A stretch of 64,000 nt of DNA from Pseudorhizobium banfieldiae (GCF_000967425.1 NZ_FO082820.1:2604001-2668000), one strand, 5' to 3'; counted from the first letter of the stretch, positions 49,332 to 57,757 are shown. Made by a program: numbers and translations. Notes: generated by a model not told the origin, from the sequence alone.

Positions 49332-50378
49332 ATGTTCTTTGCCTCTGACAATTGGGCCGGCGCTCACCGGGCCATCAACGAGCGCCTGCTGCGCGAATCC
49401 ACACGCTTTGCCGCTGCCTATGGAACGAGCGAACTCGACCGTGCCGTCGAGGCACGGTTCAACGAGATCTTCGAGCGTGAGGTCTCGGTCTTCTTCGTCG
49501 CCACCGGCACGGCCGCCAATTCGCTGGCCCTTGCAAGCGTCGCCCGCCCCGGCGGCGTCGTCTTCTGCCATTCCGAGGCGCATGTCATTGAGGACGAATG
49601 CGGCGCGCCGGATTTCTTCAGCGGCATGCGCATGGTTCCGGTGGAGGGACCGCTCGGCAAGATGAATATGAAGAACCTGGAGGCCAGGATGGTCCGCTAC
49701 CCCCAGGACGCTGTCCACCATGGCCGAGCCGCGGCAATTACCATGACCCAGGCGACGGAAGTTGGCAGCGTCTACACGCTGGATGAGATTGCCGCGATTG
49801 CGCAGATGGCCAGGGCGCACGCACTGCCGCTGCATATGGACGGCGCCCGCTTCGCCAATGCGCTTGTTGCGCTCGACGCCACTCCGGCTGAGATGACGTG
49901 GAGGCGCGGCGTCGACATCCTCTCCTTCGGAGGCACGAAGAACGGCTGCTGGTGTGCGGAAGCCATCGTCTTCTTCAATCCAGAGATGGCCAGGGAACTG
50001 CCCTTCATTCGCAAGCGGACGGCACAGCTCTTTTCCAAATCGCGCTTCATCGCGGCACAATTCGAAGCTTATCTTAAGGATGGGCTGTGGCTGGATCTCG
50101 CCACCCACGCCAATGCCATGGCCGACCGCCTTCGCGACGGTCTCTCCGGCTCCAACAGCGCCCGCCTCGCTTGGCCCACCCAATCCAACGAGGTCTTCGC
50201 GATCGTGCCGATCGACACAATGAAGAACGCCCATGAGAAAGGTGCCAAGTTCTACGACTGGCTCGAGCCGCGCGACATGTCTGAACCGGCGGGCGAAGGC
50301 GAGATGCTGATCCGCCTCGTTACGAGCTTCGCAACCACGGCCGACGACGTCGACGCCTTTTTGGCGGTTATAGGCTGA
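49332..50378 (+). CDS. Low-specificity threonine aldolase family protein
   Basis: A 348-residue PLP enzyme of the threonine aldolase/beta-eliminating lyase family. It splits threonine or allo-threonine to glycine and acetaldehyde, and other beta-hydroxy amino acids likewise. Motifs: FASDNWAGAHRAI, VFFVATGTAANSLAL, HMDGARFANAL and the PLP lysine in LSFGGTKNGCWCAEA (about 197-211). The start at MFFASDN is chosen because the upstream open frame to 49164 shows no homology. It is divergent from gltB. A terminator-type hairpin shared with hsp20 follows. Confidence 0.9.
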   Translation: MFFASDNWAGAHRAINERLLRESTRFAAAYGTSELDRAVEARFNEIFEREVSVFFVATGTAANSLALASVARPGGVVFCHSEAHVIEDECGAPDFFSGMRMVPVEGPLGKMNMKNLEARMVRYPQDAVHHGRAAAITMTQATEVGSVYTLDEIAAIAQMARAHALPLHMDGARFANALVALDATPAEMTWRRGVDILSFGGTKNGCWCAEAIVFFNPEMARELPFIRKRTAQLFSKSRFIAAQFEAYLKDGLWLDLATHANAMADRLRDGLSGSNSARLAWPTQSNEVFAIVPIDTMKNAHEKGAKFYDWLEPRDMSEPAGEGEMLIRLVTSFATTADDVDAFLAVIG

Positions 50379-50385
50379 CCTAAAT

Positions 50386-50415
50386 GAAAACGGCCCCTCC
50401 GCGAGGAGGAGCCGT
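50386..50415 (-). terminator. Terminator between the threonine aldolase and hsp20 genes
   Basis: Arms ACGGC...CCTCC / GGAGGA-GCCGT (50390-50400 with 50405-50415). On the minus strand the hairpin is followed by TTTCATTT, so it mainly terminates the hsp20 transcript. On the plus strand the tail is not T-rich. Confidence 0.7.
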
Positions 50416-50440
50416 CCGGGCCTTGGGAGAGGCAGAGGCG

Positions 50441-50923
50441 TTAGTTGACCTGCTGCGGCGCGACCTGCGCTTCAATCGTCTTTGGCGCCTCGCCTGCCTC
50501 GGCGGCAATGGCGATGCGGCGCGGCTTCATGGCTTCCGGGATGTTCCGGAGAAGGTCGATATGAAGCAGGCCGTTCTTCAGCGAGGCAGACTGCACCTCG
50601 ACGTGATCGGCGAGTTGGAAGCGGCGCTCGAAGGCGCGCTTGGCGATGCCGCGATAAAGGTATTCGCTCTGTTCGGCCTTGTCTTCCTCGGTCTTTTCAC
50701 CCTTCACCGTCAGCACATGCGCATGCGCTTCGATAGAGAGTTCCTTCTCGTCGAAACCGGCAACGGCCATGGTGATGCGATAGGTGTTCTCGCCCGTACG
50801 CTCGATGTTGTAGGGCGGATAGGTCTGCGCCTGCTCCGGCTGGCCGCGGGTGTCCAGCAGGTTGAAGAGGCGGTCAAAACCGACGGTGGACCGATAGAGG
50901 GGGGAGAAATCGACGTGACGCAT
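50441..50923 (-). CDS. ibpA: Hsp20 family small heat-shock protein (IbpA type)
   Basis: A 160-residue alpha-crystallin-domain chaperone. PPYNIERTGENTYRITMAVAGFDEKELSI opens the domain; YRGIAKRAFERRFQLADHVEV and SLKNGLLHIDL are the class A IbpA signatures. It holds unfolded proteins during heat stress for later refolding. The 5' leader contains a ROSE-type RNA thermometer that pairs the ribosome site, and a heat-shock sigma-32 type promoter precedes it (51030-51058). It ends in a terminator at 50386-50415. Confidence 0.94.
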   Translation of the reverse strand: MRHVDFSPLYRSTVGFDRLFNLLDTRGQPEQAQTYPPYNIERTGENTYRITMAVAGFDEKELSIEAHAHVLTVKGEKTEEDKAEQSEYLYRGIAKRAFERRFQLADHVEVQSASLKNGLLHIDLLRNIPEAMKPRRIAIAAEAGEAPKTIEAQVAPQQVN

Positions 50924-50997
50924 TATTGTCCTCCTGGGAAGCGACGTGTTGCGATTTTTGTTCTCCTGCCTCGTCCCGGAATGGCGATGAGGCAGGG
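50924..50997 (-). promoter_or_regulatory. ROSE-type RNA thermometer in the hsp20 leader
   Basis: Directly upstream of the start codon, the mRNA can fold GUC-G-CUUC around the loop CCA to GGAGGAC (50945-50928), hiding the AGGAGG ribosome site. One G is bulged opposite the site, and the UCGCU sequence matches the conserved U(U/C)GCU of ROSE elements. An upstream stem CCTGCCTC / GAGGCAGG (50965-50972 with 50989-50996) is the second hairpin. ROSE elements open at heat-shock temperature in rhizobial small heat-shock genes. Identification is from sequence pattern only. Confidence 0.75.
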
Positions 50998-51029
50998 TTT
51001 AACGGGCCCTTCCGGCGCCCGCAAAATGA

Positions 51030-51058
51030 AGATGGGAATTCCGCCGCGACGCTTCAAG
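51030..51058 (-). promoter_or_regulatory. RpoH (sigma-32 type) heat-shock promoter of hsp20
   Basis: On the minus strand CTTGAAG (51058-51052) and CCCATCT (51036-51030) are separated by 15 bases, a close match to the RpoH consensus (CTTGAAA, N13-17, CCCATNT). Transcription would begin near 51022, giving a leader of about 100 bases that includes the ROSE element. Confidence 0.7.
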
Positions 51059-51307
51059 AGCCCTACGCAACCACCTCCTCACCGCATGAACTTCCCATGA
51101 ACACGAGGTTTCGCGCGGGTTCAGGATGGGGCGCGTAAACGTCATTGCATCGGCGGACACACGCTCCGTCGACGACTGAAGCACGTCCCTTCTCTTCAGT
51201 CTGCTGGCCGGGTCGATGCTTGTCCTCAGGTGTCGATCCGGCTTTTTTCCTTGACCTTGCAGCATGAGCACCTATCGCTGTGGGATCGCCAACGCTCCCG
51301 TGGGACC
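51059..51307. other. Gap between the hsp20 promoter and the hydrolase gene
   Basis: About 250 bases with no recognisable gene. The frame open from GTG 51230 is joined to the hydrolase below, but those 26 residues look non-coding. No further hairpins or regulatory motifs were found. Confidence 0.4.
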
Positions 51308-52276
51308 ATGCCCGACATACTCTATCCGACGCCCGAAAACCCCGCGCCCGAGAACTACACTGCCGGTCATTTCACCGGGTACAGGGGGGCGAAGCTGCGC
51401 TATGCGATCTTCCGGTCGCAGATCTCCCCGGCGCGCGGAACCGTGGTCCTCATGCAGGGGCGCAATGACTTCATAGAGAAATACTTTGAGACGATCCGCG
51501 ACCTCAACGCGATGGGGCTCTGGGTGGCGACCTTCGATCTCCGGGGCCAGGGCGGCTCGGACCGGCTGCTGAAGGATCCCCGCAAGGGTCACGTACGCCG
51601 CATGTCGGACTACGAGCGAGACCTGGAGATATTCCTGGAGCAGATCGTGCTGCCGGATACGCGCCTGCCCTTCTTTCTCGTCGCCCACTCGACGGGTGCG
51701 CTGATCGCGCTTTCCGCGGCACCCAGGCTGTCGAACCGCATCAGCCGCATGGCACTGTCGGCGCCCTATGTCGGGCTGCGCCACGACACCTGGCCGGTCG
51801 CCGTGATCCGCCAGATCGCCGCGCTTGCGTGCTGGACCGGGCTCGGTCGGCTATCGGCCGAGCAGGAGCGCATCGACCGGCCCTTCCCGGGCAATCCGCT
51901 GACCTCCGACACCGCCCGCTTCGCCCGTAACGCTGCCGTTATCGCGGCGCACCCAGAACTGACGGTCGGGCCACCCACCTATCGATGGCTGCATGAAACG
52001 CTGAAGGGGGCTAACCGGGTCAAGCGTCAGGAGCACCTGACCCAGATTACCATTCCGACCCTGATCCTGGCGCCTGTACTCGACGGCATCATCCCCTATG
52101 CCGAGCAGGAAGAACTCGCCCGCAACTTCCGGGCCGGCCAGCTGGTGACCATCAACGGCGCGCGGCACGAACTCTTCCAGGAGCGCGACATCTATCGCGC
52201 CCAGGCGCTGGCTGCGATCGAAGCCTTCATGCCGGGCCTGGATGGCGGGCTTGACCTGTCGGAGACTGCGGCCTGA
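51308..52276 (+). CDS. Alpha/beta hydrolase (lysophospholipase-like)
   Basis: A 322-residue hydrolase of the PldB/monoacylglycerol lipase group. Motifs: GTVVLMQGRNDFIEKYFETI (oxyanion region), FDLRGQGGSDRLL, nucleophile AHSTGAL (Ser in the G/A-H-S-x-G elbow), acid near APVLDGIIPYAEQ and His in INGARHELFQE. Likely hydrolyses lysophospholipids or monoglycerides. The start MPDILYP is chosen; the frame extends upstream to a GTG at 51230. It is convergent with hisN (four bases between the stops). Confidence 0.85.
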   Translation: MPDILYPTPENPAPENYTAGHFTGYRGAKLRYAIFRSQISPARGTVVLMQGRNDFIEKYFETIRDLNAMGLWVATFDLRGQGGSDRLLKDPRKGHVRRMSDYERDLEIFLEQIVLPDTRLPFFLVAHSTGALIALSAAPRLSNRISRMALSAPYVGLRHDTWPVAVIRQIAALACWTGLGRLSAEQERIDRPFPGNPLTSDTARFARNAAVIAAHPELTVGPPTYRWLHETLKGANRVKRQEHLTQITIPTLILAPVLDGIIPYAEQEELARNFRAGQLVTINGARHELFQERDIYRAQALAAIEAFMPGLDGGLDLSETAA

Positions 52277-52280
52277 CCGG

Positions 52281-53057
52281 TCAGGCGCCGTTGAGGATGC
52301 TCATCGCCTGTTCATGCAGCGCACGGCTTCCAGCGGCGATGATATTGCCTCCCCCTTCTGGACGACCGCCGTCCCAAGTGCTGATTATCCCGCCTGCGTG
52401 TTCGATCAGCGGTATCAGCGCGCCCACGTCGTAGGGCTTGAGCGAATTCTCGATCACCAGGTCCACATGGCCGGAGGCGAGAAGCGCGTAGGCGTAGCAG
52501 TCTGTGCCGTAGCGGAACAGGCGCACATGCCGCTCCACCGCATGATAGCGCTCGGCATCCTCGCCCGTGAAGATGTGTGGAGAGGTCGTGAACAGGATGG
52601 CGTCCGACAAGCGCTCGCAGTCGCGCGTCCTGATCTGCCGCTCGCCGTCCGGGCCGCTATACCAGGAGCGCTTCCCATCGGCGAAGTACCGTTCGCCGGT
52701 GAAAGGCTGGTCCATCAGCCCCATCACCGATCGCCCACCACTCTGGAAACCGATCAGCGTGCCCCAGACCGGCACGCCGGAGATGAAGGCACGCGTGCCG
52801 TCGATCGGGTCGATCACCCAGATGTGCTCCCGATCCAGACCGATGTTCTCGTGCTCTTCCCCCAATATGCCGTGGCCGGGGAAGCGGTCTTCGATGAGGG
52901 CCCGGATCGCAGCCTCTGCGGCCTGGTCCCCCTCCGTAACCGGATCAAACCCACCCTCCAACTTGTTGGTGACGTAGCCGCCGGTCCGGAACCGTGGCAG
53001 CGTCTCCGCCTTGGCGGCGTCGGCAAGCGCATAGAAGAAGGCACGGTCGGGAAGCAT
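52281..53057 (-). CDS. hisN: Histidinol-phosphatase (HisN) of the inositol monophosphatase family
   Basis: A 258-residue phosphatase. Metal sites: GILGEEHENIG, VIDPIDGTRAFISG and KPYDVGALIP, all intact. The GGFDPVTEGDQAAEAAIRAL segment is typical of HisN, the inositol-monophosphatase-like histidinol-phosphatase of many actinobacteria and alphaproteobacteria, which dephosphorylates histidinol phosphate in histidine synthesis. I cannot exclude general inositol-phosphatase activity. The MmgR (suhB-family) sRNA lies immediately upstream; Rfam named that RNA after this gene type. Confidence 0.85.
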   Translation of the reverse strand: MLPDRAFFYALADAAKAETLPRFRTGGYVTNKLEGGFDPVTEGDQAAEAAIRALIEDRFPGHGILGEEHENIGLDREHIWVIDPIDGTRAFISGVPVWGTLIGFQSGGRSVMGLMDQPFTGERYFADGKRSWYSGPDGERQIRTRDCERLSDAILFTTSPHIFTGEDAERYHAVERHVRLFRYGTDCYAYALLASGHVDLVIENSLKPYDVGALIPLIEHAGGIISTWDGGRPEGGGNIIAAGSRALHEQAMSILNGA

Positions 53058-53201
53058 AAGAAACCTCGTGGCGGCAAGGACTGAAACCTGCTTGTAACCG
53101 CAAGAGCCCAGGAAGCAATGTGGGAAGCGTGCAACAGCGTCTGATCAAAATGTGGACAAGGTCAGGATCTGCTTGACAATTGTGCACTGCAATAATAGTG
53201 T

Positions 53202-53280
53202 TGCATTACAGTCTTTGACTGTAATGCCCTCCTTGGGTGTTTCCTCCCTAGACTAGCCGCGCTTCGGCGCGGTTTTTTTT
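53202..53280 (+). ncRNA. mmgR: MmgR small RNA (alpha-r8, Rfam suhB family)
   Basis: About 79 bases. An 11-bp perfect hairpin (GCATTACAGTC, loop TTT, GACTGTAATGC; 53203-53227) is followed by a single-stranded stretch with TTTCCTCCCT, the decamer I recall as conserved in Sinorhizobium MmgR and bound by Hfq. The terminator is CCGCGC-TTCG-GCGCGG with eight T (53257-53280). A CTTGAC -35 (53172-53177) and AT-rich -10 region precede it. MmgR is about 77 nt, next to a suhB-type gene, and limits polyhydroxybutyrate granule formation in S. meliloti. Position, length and motif all agree. Confidence 0.85.
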
Positions 53281-53301
53281 GCCTGCTATGATCGGGAAGC
53301 C

Positions 53302-54186
53302 TTATTCGGCCGCGAGAGCGGTGGTGCCGGCCAGTTCATCGGCGACCTCCGCCAGCTGCCGCATGAAGGTGAAGAGATTGCCTGCGACCGCTTCGAAGTC
53401 CCGCCTCTTCTCGAGCGTCACTTCATCCACGTAGAGCGCCCGGTTTATCTCGATCTGTAGCGCATGCAGCCCGCGTGTCGGCCGACCGTAATGTTCGGTG
53501 ATAAACCCGCCGGCATATGGCTTGTTGCGCACCGCCGTGAAACCGAGCTCGCTCAGGATGCAGATTGCCGCCCGCGACAGATCCGCCGATGCGCTGGTGC
53601 CATAGCGGTCGCCGATGATGAAGTCGGGCCTGATGTCGGAGCCGGAAAGGCGGATATTGCCGGGCATCGAGTGGCAATCGATCAGGATGCTCGTGCCGAA
53701 CCGCGCATGCGTGCGGGCGATCAGCCTGCGGAGCGCCGTGTGATACGGCTTGTAGATCCTCTCGATCCGCGCCAGTCCCTCCTCGACGCTGAGGCGACGG
53801 CGATAGATCTCCATGTTCTCGGCAACGATTCGCGGAATGGTCCCAAGACCGCCCGCCACCCGGAGCGAGCTGATATTGGCAAACGAGGGAAGCGGCCCGT
53901 CGAACATCTTCGGATCGAGCTCATAGGGCTCGCGGTTCACGTCGAGATAGGCCCGCGGAAAATTGGCGGCGAGAAGAGGTGCGCCGAGTTCGGGCGCCGG
54001 TGCAAACAACTCGTCGACATAGTGATCGGCGGAGCGGCGGATGGCGACCGAATCAAGCCTCGAATCAGCCAGGAAGGCCGTCGGATAGCAGCGCCCGCTA
54101 TGGGGGGAATTATAGACGAAGGGAATGGTCTGGCAGGTGGGCTCTCTGATCTCGAACTGCTCGAATTCGCCTGTCGCCCGGTCCAT
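53302..54186 (-). CDS. N-formylglutamate amidohydrolase family protein (copy 2)
   Basis: A 294-residue member of the same family as 19379-20170. Segments: PFVYNSPHSGRCYP, NFPRAYLDVNREPYELDP, ARTHARFGTSILIDCHSMPGN, and GFITEHYGRPTRGLHALQIEINRALY. These hydrolases act on N-formylglutamate or related amides with a zinc centre. No hut genes are near. The start MDRATGEFEQ at 54186 is typical. I recall a similar gene next to cpdR and hisN in Sinorhizobium. Confidence 0.87.
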   Translation of the reverse strand: MDRATGEFEQFEIREPTCQTIPFVYNSPHSGRCYPTAFLADSRLDSVAIRRSADHYVDELFAPAPELGAPLLAANFPRAYLDVNREPYELDPKMFDGPLPSFANISSLRVAGGLGTIPRIVAENMEIYRRRLSVEEGLARIERIYKPYHTALRRLIARTHARFGTSILIDCHSMPGNIRLSGSDIRPDFIIGDRYGTSASADLSRAAICILSELGFTAVRNKPYAGGFITEHYGRPTRGLHALQIEINRALYVDEVTLEKRRDFEAVAGNLFTFMRQLAEVADELAGTTALAAE

Positions 54187-54365
54187 CTAGCCTTTACCAT
54201 GTCATGAACTTCCAGAACGGGCATGTTGCCAGTTGCCCCCGCCGAAGTCCATACTATCTATGTCCTGTCAGGATTCGCGCCTGCCGCCGTTAAATGGGTT
54301 TTTACCAGCCATTGGCTAGGCTGACGCTCCGAAAATTCGAAAATATGGAACACGGCCCCCGAACG

Positions 54366-54728
54366 ATGCAAAAAATCCTTCTCGCCGAAGACGACAACGA
54401 CATGCGGCGCTTCCTCGTAAAGGCGCTCGAGAAGGCTGGCTATAACGTCGCTTCCTTCGACAATGGCGCGAGCGCCTATGACCGTTTGCGTGAGGAACCT
54501 TTCTCGCTCCTTCTTACTGACATCGTCATGCCGGAGATGGACGGGATCGAACTCGCCCGTCGAGCCACCGAACTCGACCCCGACCTCAAGGTGATGTTCA
54601 TCACCGGCTTCGCCGCCGTCGCACTGAACGCCGATTCGAAGGCGCCGAAGGATGCGAAAGTCCTCTCTAAACCGTTCCATCTGCGCGATCTGGTGGACGA
54701 AGTTAACAAGATGCTCGCCGCCGCCTGA
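54366..54728 (+). CDS. cpdR: Single-domain response regulator CpdR
   Basis: A 120-residue stand-alone receiver domain. It has acidic residues EDDND (8-12), phospho-acceptor Asp52 in LLLTDIVMPEMDG, and lysine in VLSKPFHLRDLV. It closely matches CpdR of Sinorhizobium and Caulobacter: unphosphorylated CpdR directs ClpXP to the pole and triggers degradation of CtrA and other regulators; phosphorylation by the CckA-ChpT relay blocks it. The start MQKILLAEDD is the conserved N-terminus; the frame opens upstream to 54294. A GANTC site (54272-54276) and one TTAA (near 54290) lie upstream. RcdA is also in this window. Confidence 0.92.
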   Translation: MQKILLAEDDNDMRRFLVKALEKAGYNVASFDNGASAYDRLREEPFSLLLTDIVMPEMDGIELARRATELDPDLKVMFITGFAAVALNADSKAPKDAKVLSKPFHLRDLVDEVNKMLAAA

Positions 54729-54831
54729 CGGCATTTTCGGGATGATGCGAAGCCGGTGAAAAAGCTTCGCATTTCACATCAAAACCAGTTGACGGCCCGG
54801 CCACCTTATGGTCTATGCGCCGACATCGGAT

Positions 54832-54906
<75 letters not shown>

Positions 54907-55073
54907 TCCTTTCCTTCACCTTGGTAGATATCTTGCAGGCGCGAGCATGGCTCGCGCTGGTCGCCGCGACCGCTTCTGGTCCATCTACTGGGTTGACCCG
55001 CCGCTGCTTAAAAAGACCGCGGAACATTCATTTCTCGCCTGCGTTTTCCGGCTTCAAGCGAAAGGGACACGCC

Positions 55074-55247
55074 ATGTTGAAATGGGCACTGATCTTCCTC
55101 GTCATCTCGATCGTCGCAGGCTTCCTGGGCTTCTCGGGAGTATCGGCGGCGACCGCGTCGATTGCCAAGGTACTGTTCTTCCTCGCACTGCTTGTGTTCG
55201 TGATCTTCCTGGTCCTCGCCATCATCGGCGGCAGCCTGGTCTTCTGA
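55074..55247 (+). CDS. DUF1328 family small membrane protein
   Basis: A 57-residue protein with two hydrophobic segments (MLKWALIFLVISIVAGFLGF and KVLFFLALLVFVIFLVLAI), joined by SGVSAATASIA. This is the DUF1328/YtjA pattern. It is probably induced under stress and sits in the inner membrane; function unknown. The start at MLKWA is the family start; the frame upstream runs through the tRNA and is not coding. Confidence 0.9.
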   Translation: MLKWALIFLVISIVAGFLGFSGVSAATASIAKVLFFLALLVFVIFLVLAIIGGSLVF

Positions 55248-55274
55248 TTCGACCGGATACTCGTCAGGCGAAAC

Positions 55275-55796
55275 TCAGTTGCGTTCGCCCTGCCATGGAT
55301 CATTTCGCTCCAGCAGCTCGATCTGGATCTGCTGGAGTTCCGTCAGGCGTTCCCACTGCTTCGCCATCTGATGATCGATCTTCTCGTGCAACTGGCGGAT
55401 CTCCAGTTCGGCCCGCAGGTTGACCATGTAGTCGCTCTCGGCCCGCTGCCTGTCCTTTGCCTCCTGCCGCTTCTGGCTCATCATGATGATTGGCGCCTGT
55501 AATGCGGCTACACAGGACAGCACGAGGTTGAGCAGGATGAAGGGATAAGGATCGAACGGCTCGATAAACAGGCCCGAGATGTTGACACTCATCCAGAGGA
55601 GAAGAACGGCGCAGAACAGGAGGATGAAGCTCCAGGAGCCACCGAAGGATGCCACCGCATCGGCGGCCCGTTCGCCAAAGCGGCGCTCGGACTCCAGCAC
55701 AAGGTCGGCGCTCGACTGTACCGTCGAGCCGCCCGTCACGAAGCTGTCGAGCACCCGCCTGTCCAGTTCCGACAGTTCCCCTCGCTCATCGTTCAT
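55275..55796 (-). CDS. DUF1003 family membrane protein (membrane half)
   Basis: A 173-residue protein. After LSELDRRVLDSFVTGG it has two membrane helices (FGGSWSFILLFCAVLLLWMSV, about 50-70, and PYPFILLNLVLSCVAALQAPIIMM, about 84-107), the DUF1003 core, and a coiled-coil tail (RQRAESDYMVNLRAELEIRQLHEKIDHQM). Function unknown. In many relatives an N-terminal Cys-rich region is part of the same protein; here that part is the separate ORF 55786-55977, overlapping this one by 11 bases in another frame. Confidence 0.85.
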   Translation of the reverse strand: MNDERGELSELDRRVLDSFVTGGSTVQSSADLVLESERRFGERAADAVASFGGSWSFILLFCAVLLLWMSVNISGLFIEPFDPYPFILLNLVLSCVAALQAPIIMMSQKRQEAKDRQRAESDYMVNLRAELEIRQLHEKIDHQMAKQWERLTELQQIQIELLERNDPWQGERN

Positions 55797-55977
55797 CGCG
55801 CTCGCAGATCAGCGATTGGTCGTCAATGTCACCGACCTGCTCCGCGATCATCGCCTGCAGGGCCGGCCTCAGCTCGTGGATTTCATGCATCTGCCGGATA
55901 GGCAGGCTGCGGCCGCAAACGACGCAATGCGCGGTCTTCGCGCCCTTCTTCTCTTGTTCGTCCGACACTGTCGTCAT
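55786..55977 (-). CDS. Cys-containing N-terminal module of DUF1003, encoded separately
   Basis: A 63-residue polypeptide with HCVVCGRSLPIRQMHEIHELRPALQAMI and a final ICERDER. Paired cysteines (CxxC plus one later Cys) and the LRPAL motif match the N-terminal region normally fused to DUF1003 proteins. Here it ends eleven bases into the DUF1003 ORF in another frame. It may be a genuine separate gene with overlapping translation or half of a frameshifted gene. Confidence 0.65.
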   Translation of the reverse strand: MTTVSDEQEKKGAKTAHCVVCGRSLPIRQMHEIHELRPALQAMIAEQVGDIDDQSLICERDER

Positions 55978-56131
55978 CTTGTCCTGTCGCCGGCAACCGA
56001 CGTAGCGGAGTTTGCCACGTCGTCGTGATTTCTAAGCGTGCTTCATCGGGCCCCGTTTGTTTCTCCGACGACAGCCGCTAAAGGATATAGACTGACAGTC
56101 TGCGCATCGACACGCGAATTCAAGGACGGAC

Positions 56132-57559
56132 ATGACTCAGAAGATCATCCCCGTGATCATGGCGGGTGGACGGGGGACCCGCCTGTGGCCACTGTCGCGC
56201 GCAAGTGCTCCCAAGCAGTTCATCCAGTTCGTCGGTGACCGGACGCTCTACCAGGCGACCTTGACGCGCCTGGCAGACCCCACGCTCTACGAGCCGCCGA
56301 TCATCGTTACCAACGAGGATTTCCGCTTTCTTGTTGCGGAGCAGGCCCGCGAAGCCGGGGTCAGGCTGGCGGGCACGCTGCTGGAGCCGGTCGCCCGCAA
56401 CACGGCCGCCGCAATCGCCGCCGCTGCCGCCCTGACCCTCGATCGCCATGGTCCCGATGCCCTCATGCAGGTGCTCGCATCGGACCACGAGATTGTGGCC
56501 GATCAGCTCTATTTCGACGCCATCCGGTCTGCCCGGGACGCCGCGATCGCCGGCAGGCTCGCAACCTTCGGCATCACCCCGACCGAGCCCGCCACCGGCT
56601 ATGGCTATATCGAGGCCGGCGAATCCCTCGGAGGCGGCGCTTATGCCGTCAGGCGCTTCGTCGAAAAGCCGCCGCTTGAGGAAGCCGAGCGCATGCTCGC
56701 GGCTGGCGGCTTCTACTGGAACTCCGGCATCTTCATGTTCACGGCCGGCAAGTTGACGGAGGAAATGGAAGCTCACGCGCCGGAGGTGGCCGAAGCGGCT
56801 CGCGAGGCCGTCGCAAACGCGGTCACTGACCTCGATTTCATCCGTCTCGATGCTGCAGCCTTCGCCAGGAGTCCGGACATCTCGATCGACTACGCCGTCA
56901 TGGAGAAGACCTCGAACGCCGCCGTCGTTCCTTCGTCCTTCACCTGGTCCGATCTCGGCAGTTGGGATTCAGTGTGGAAGCTCGGCACGCGCGACGAAGC
57001 CGGCAACATGGTTTCCGGCAACGCGACGCTGATGGATACGCGAGACTCTCTCGTCATGTCCCGCACCAGCCACCTCGCGGTGCAGGGACTGGAAAAAGTC
57101 GTCGTCATCGCCAGCGAGGATGCAGTCTATGTCGGGCGACTGGAGCAGAGCCAAAATGTCGGCCGCATGGTCAAGACGCTCGCTGCCGACAAGGCGACGT
57201 CGCCACTCACAGAAACCCACCCCACCTCCTACCGCCCTTGGGGCGGCTATACTTCCATTCTCAACGGTGACCGCTTCCAGGTGAAGCGCCTGTTCGTCTC
57301 GCCGGGCAAGAAGCTGTCGCTGCAGAAGCATCATCACCGTTCCGAGCACTGGATTTGTGTAAAGGGCACGGCCGAGGTCACTGTCGGCGACGAGGTGAAG
57401 ATGGTGCGGGAGAACGAAAGCGTCTACATCCCGCAAGGCGAGGTCCATCGCCTCGCCAACCCGGGCAAGATCCTGCTCGAGATGATCGAGGTGCAGACCG
57501 GCTCCTATCTCGGCGAGGACGACATCATCCGCATCGTCGACGAGTTTGGTCGCGGCTGA
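56132..57559 (+). CDS. manC: Mannose-1-phosphate guanylyltransferase/mannose-6-phosphate isomerase
   Basis: A 475-residue bifunctional enzyme. The nucleotidyltransferase domain (about 1-340) has IPVIMAGGRGTRLWPLSR and FVEKPPLEEAERMLAAGGFYWNSGIFMF; the cupin isomerase domain (about 350-475) has RPWGGYTSI, QKHHHRSEHWICVKGTAEV and IPQGEVHRLANPGK with metal-binding His/Glu. It makes GDP-mannose and interconverts fructose-6-P and mannose-6-P for polysaccharides. It stands alone between DUF1003 and a vWA gene. A 13-bp hairpin (57569-57596) follows. Confidence 0.95.
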   Translation: MTQKIIPVIMAGGRGTRLWPLSRASAPKQFIQFVGDRTLYQATLTRLADPTLYEPPIIVTNEDFRFLVAEQAREAGVRLAGTLLEPVARNTAAAIAAAAALTLDRHGPDALMQVLASDHEIVADQLYFDAIRSARDAAIAGRLATFGITPTEPATGYGYIEAGESLGGGAYAVRRFVEKPPLEEAERMLAAGGFYWNSGIFMFTAGKLTEEMEAHAPEVAEAAREAVANAVTDLDFIRLDAAAFARSPDISIDYAVMEKTSNAAVVPSSFTWSDLGSWDSVWKLGTRDEAGNMVSGNATLMDTRDSLVMSRTSHLAVQGLEKVVVIASEDAVYVGRLEQSQNVGRMVKTLAADKATSPLTETHPTSYRPWGGYTSILNGDRFQVKRLFVSPGKKLSLQKHHHRSEHWICVKGTAEVTVGDEVKMVRENESVYIPQGEVHRLANPGKILLEMIEVQTGSYLGEDDIIRIVDEFGRG

Positions 57560-57568
57560 GGCCTGCGC

Positions 57569-57596
57569 GCTCGCAAGGCGGCCCCGCCTTGCGAGC
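57569..57596 (+). terminator. 13-bp hairpin downstream of manC
   Basis: Perfect inverted repeat GCTCGCAAGGCGG / CCGCCTTGCGAGC with a 2-base spacer (57569-57581 and 57584-57596), ten bases after the manC stop. It lacks a T-tract, so termination may be weak or Rho-assisted, or it protects the mRNA 3' end. Confidence 0.6.
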
Positions 57597-57757
57597 TGAC
57601 GCCGAGAGCTCGCTCCTCTAGGCACTTCCGTCCCTGCTTCGGGCCGTTTTGGCACCAATCAGGCCATTGATTAAAATCTGAGCTTTCCGCTTAGCTCTTC
57701 CTCCACGGCCTCCTGTTATCCAATGCCGAGGTTCAGCTGTTTTGGGCGGATGGGAAG

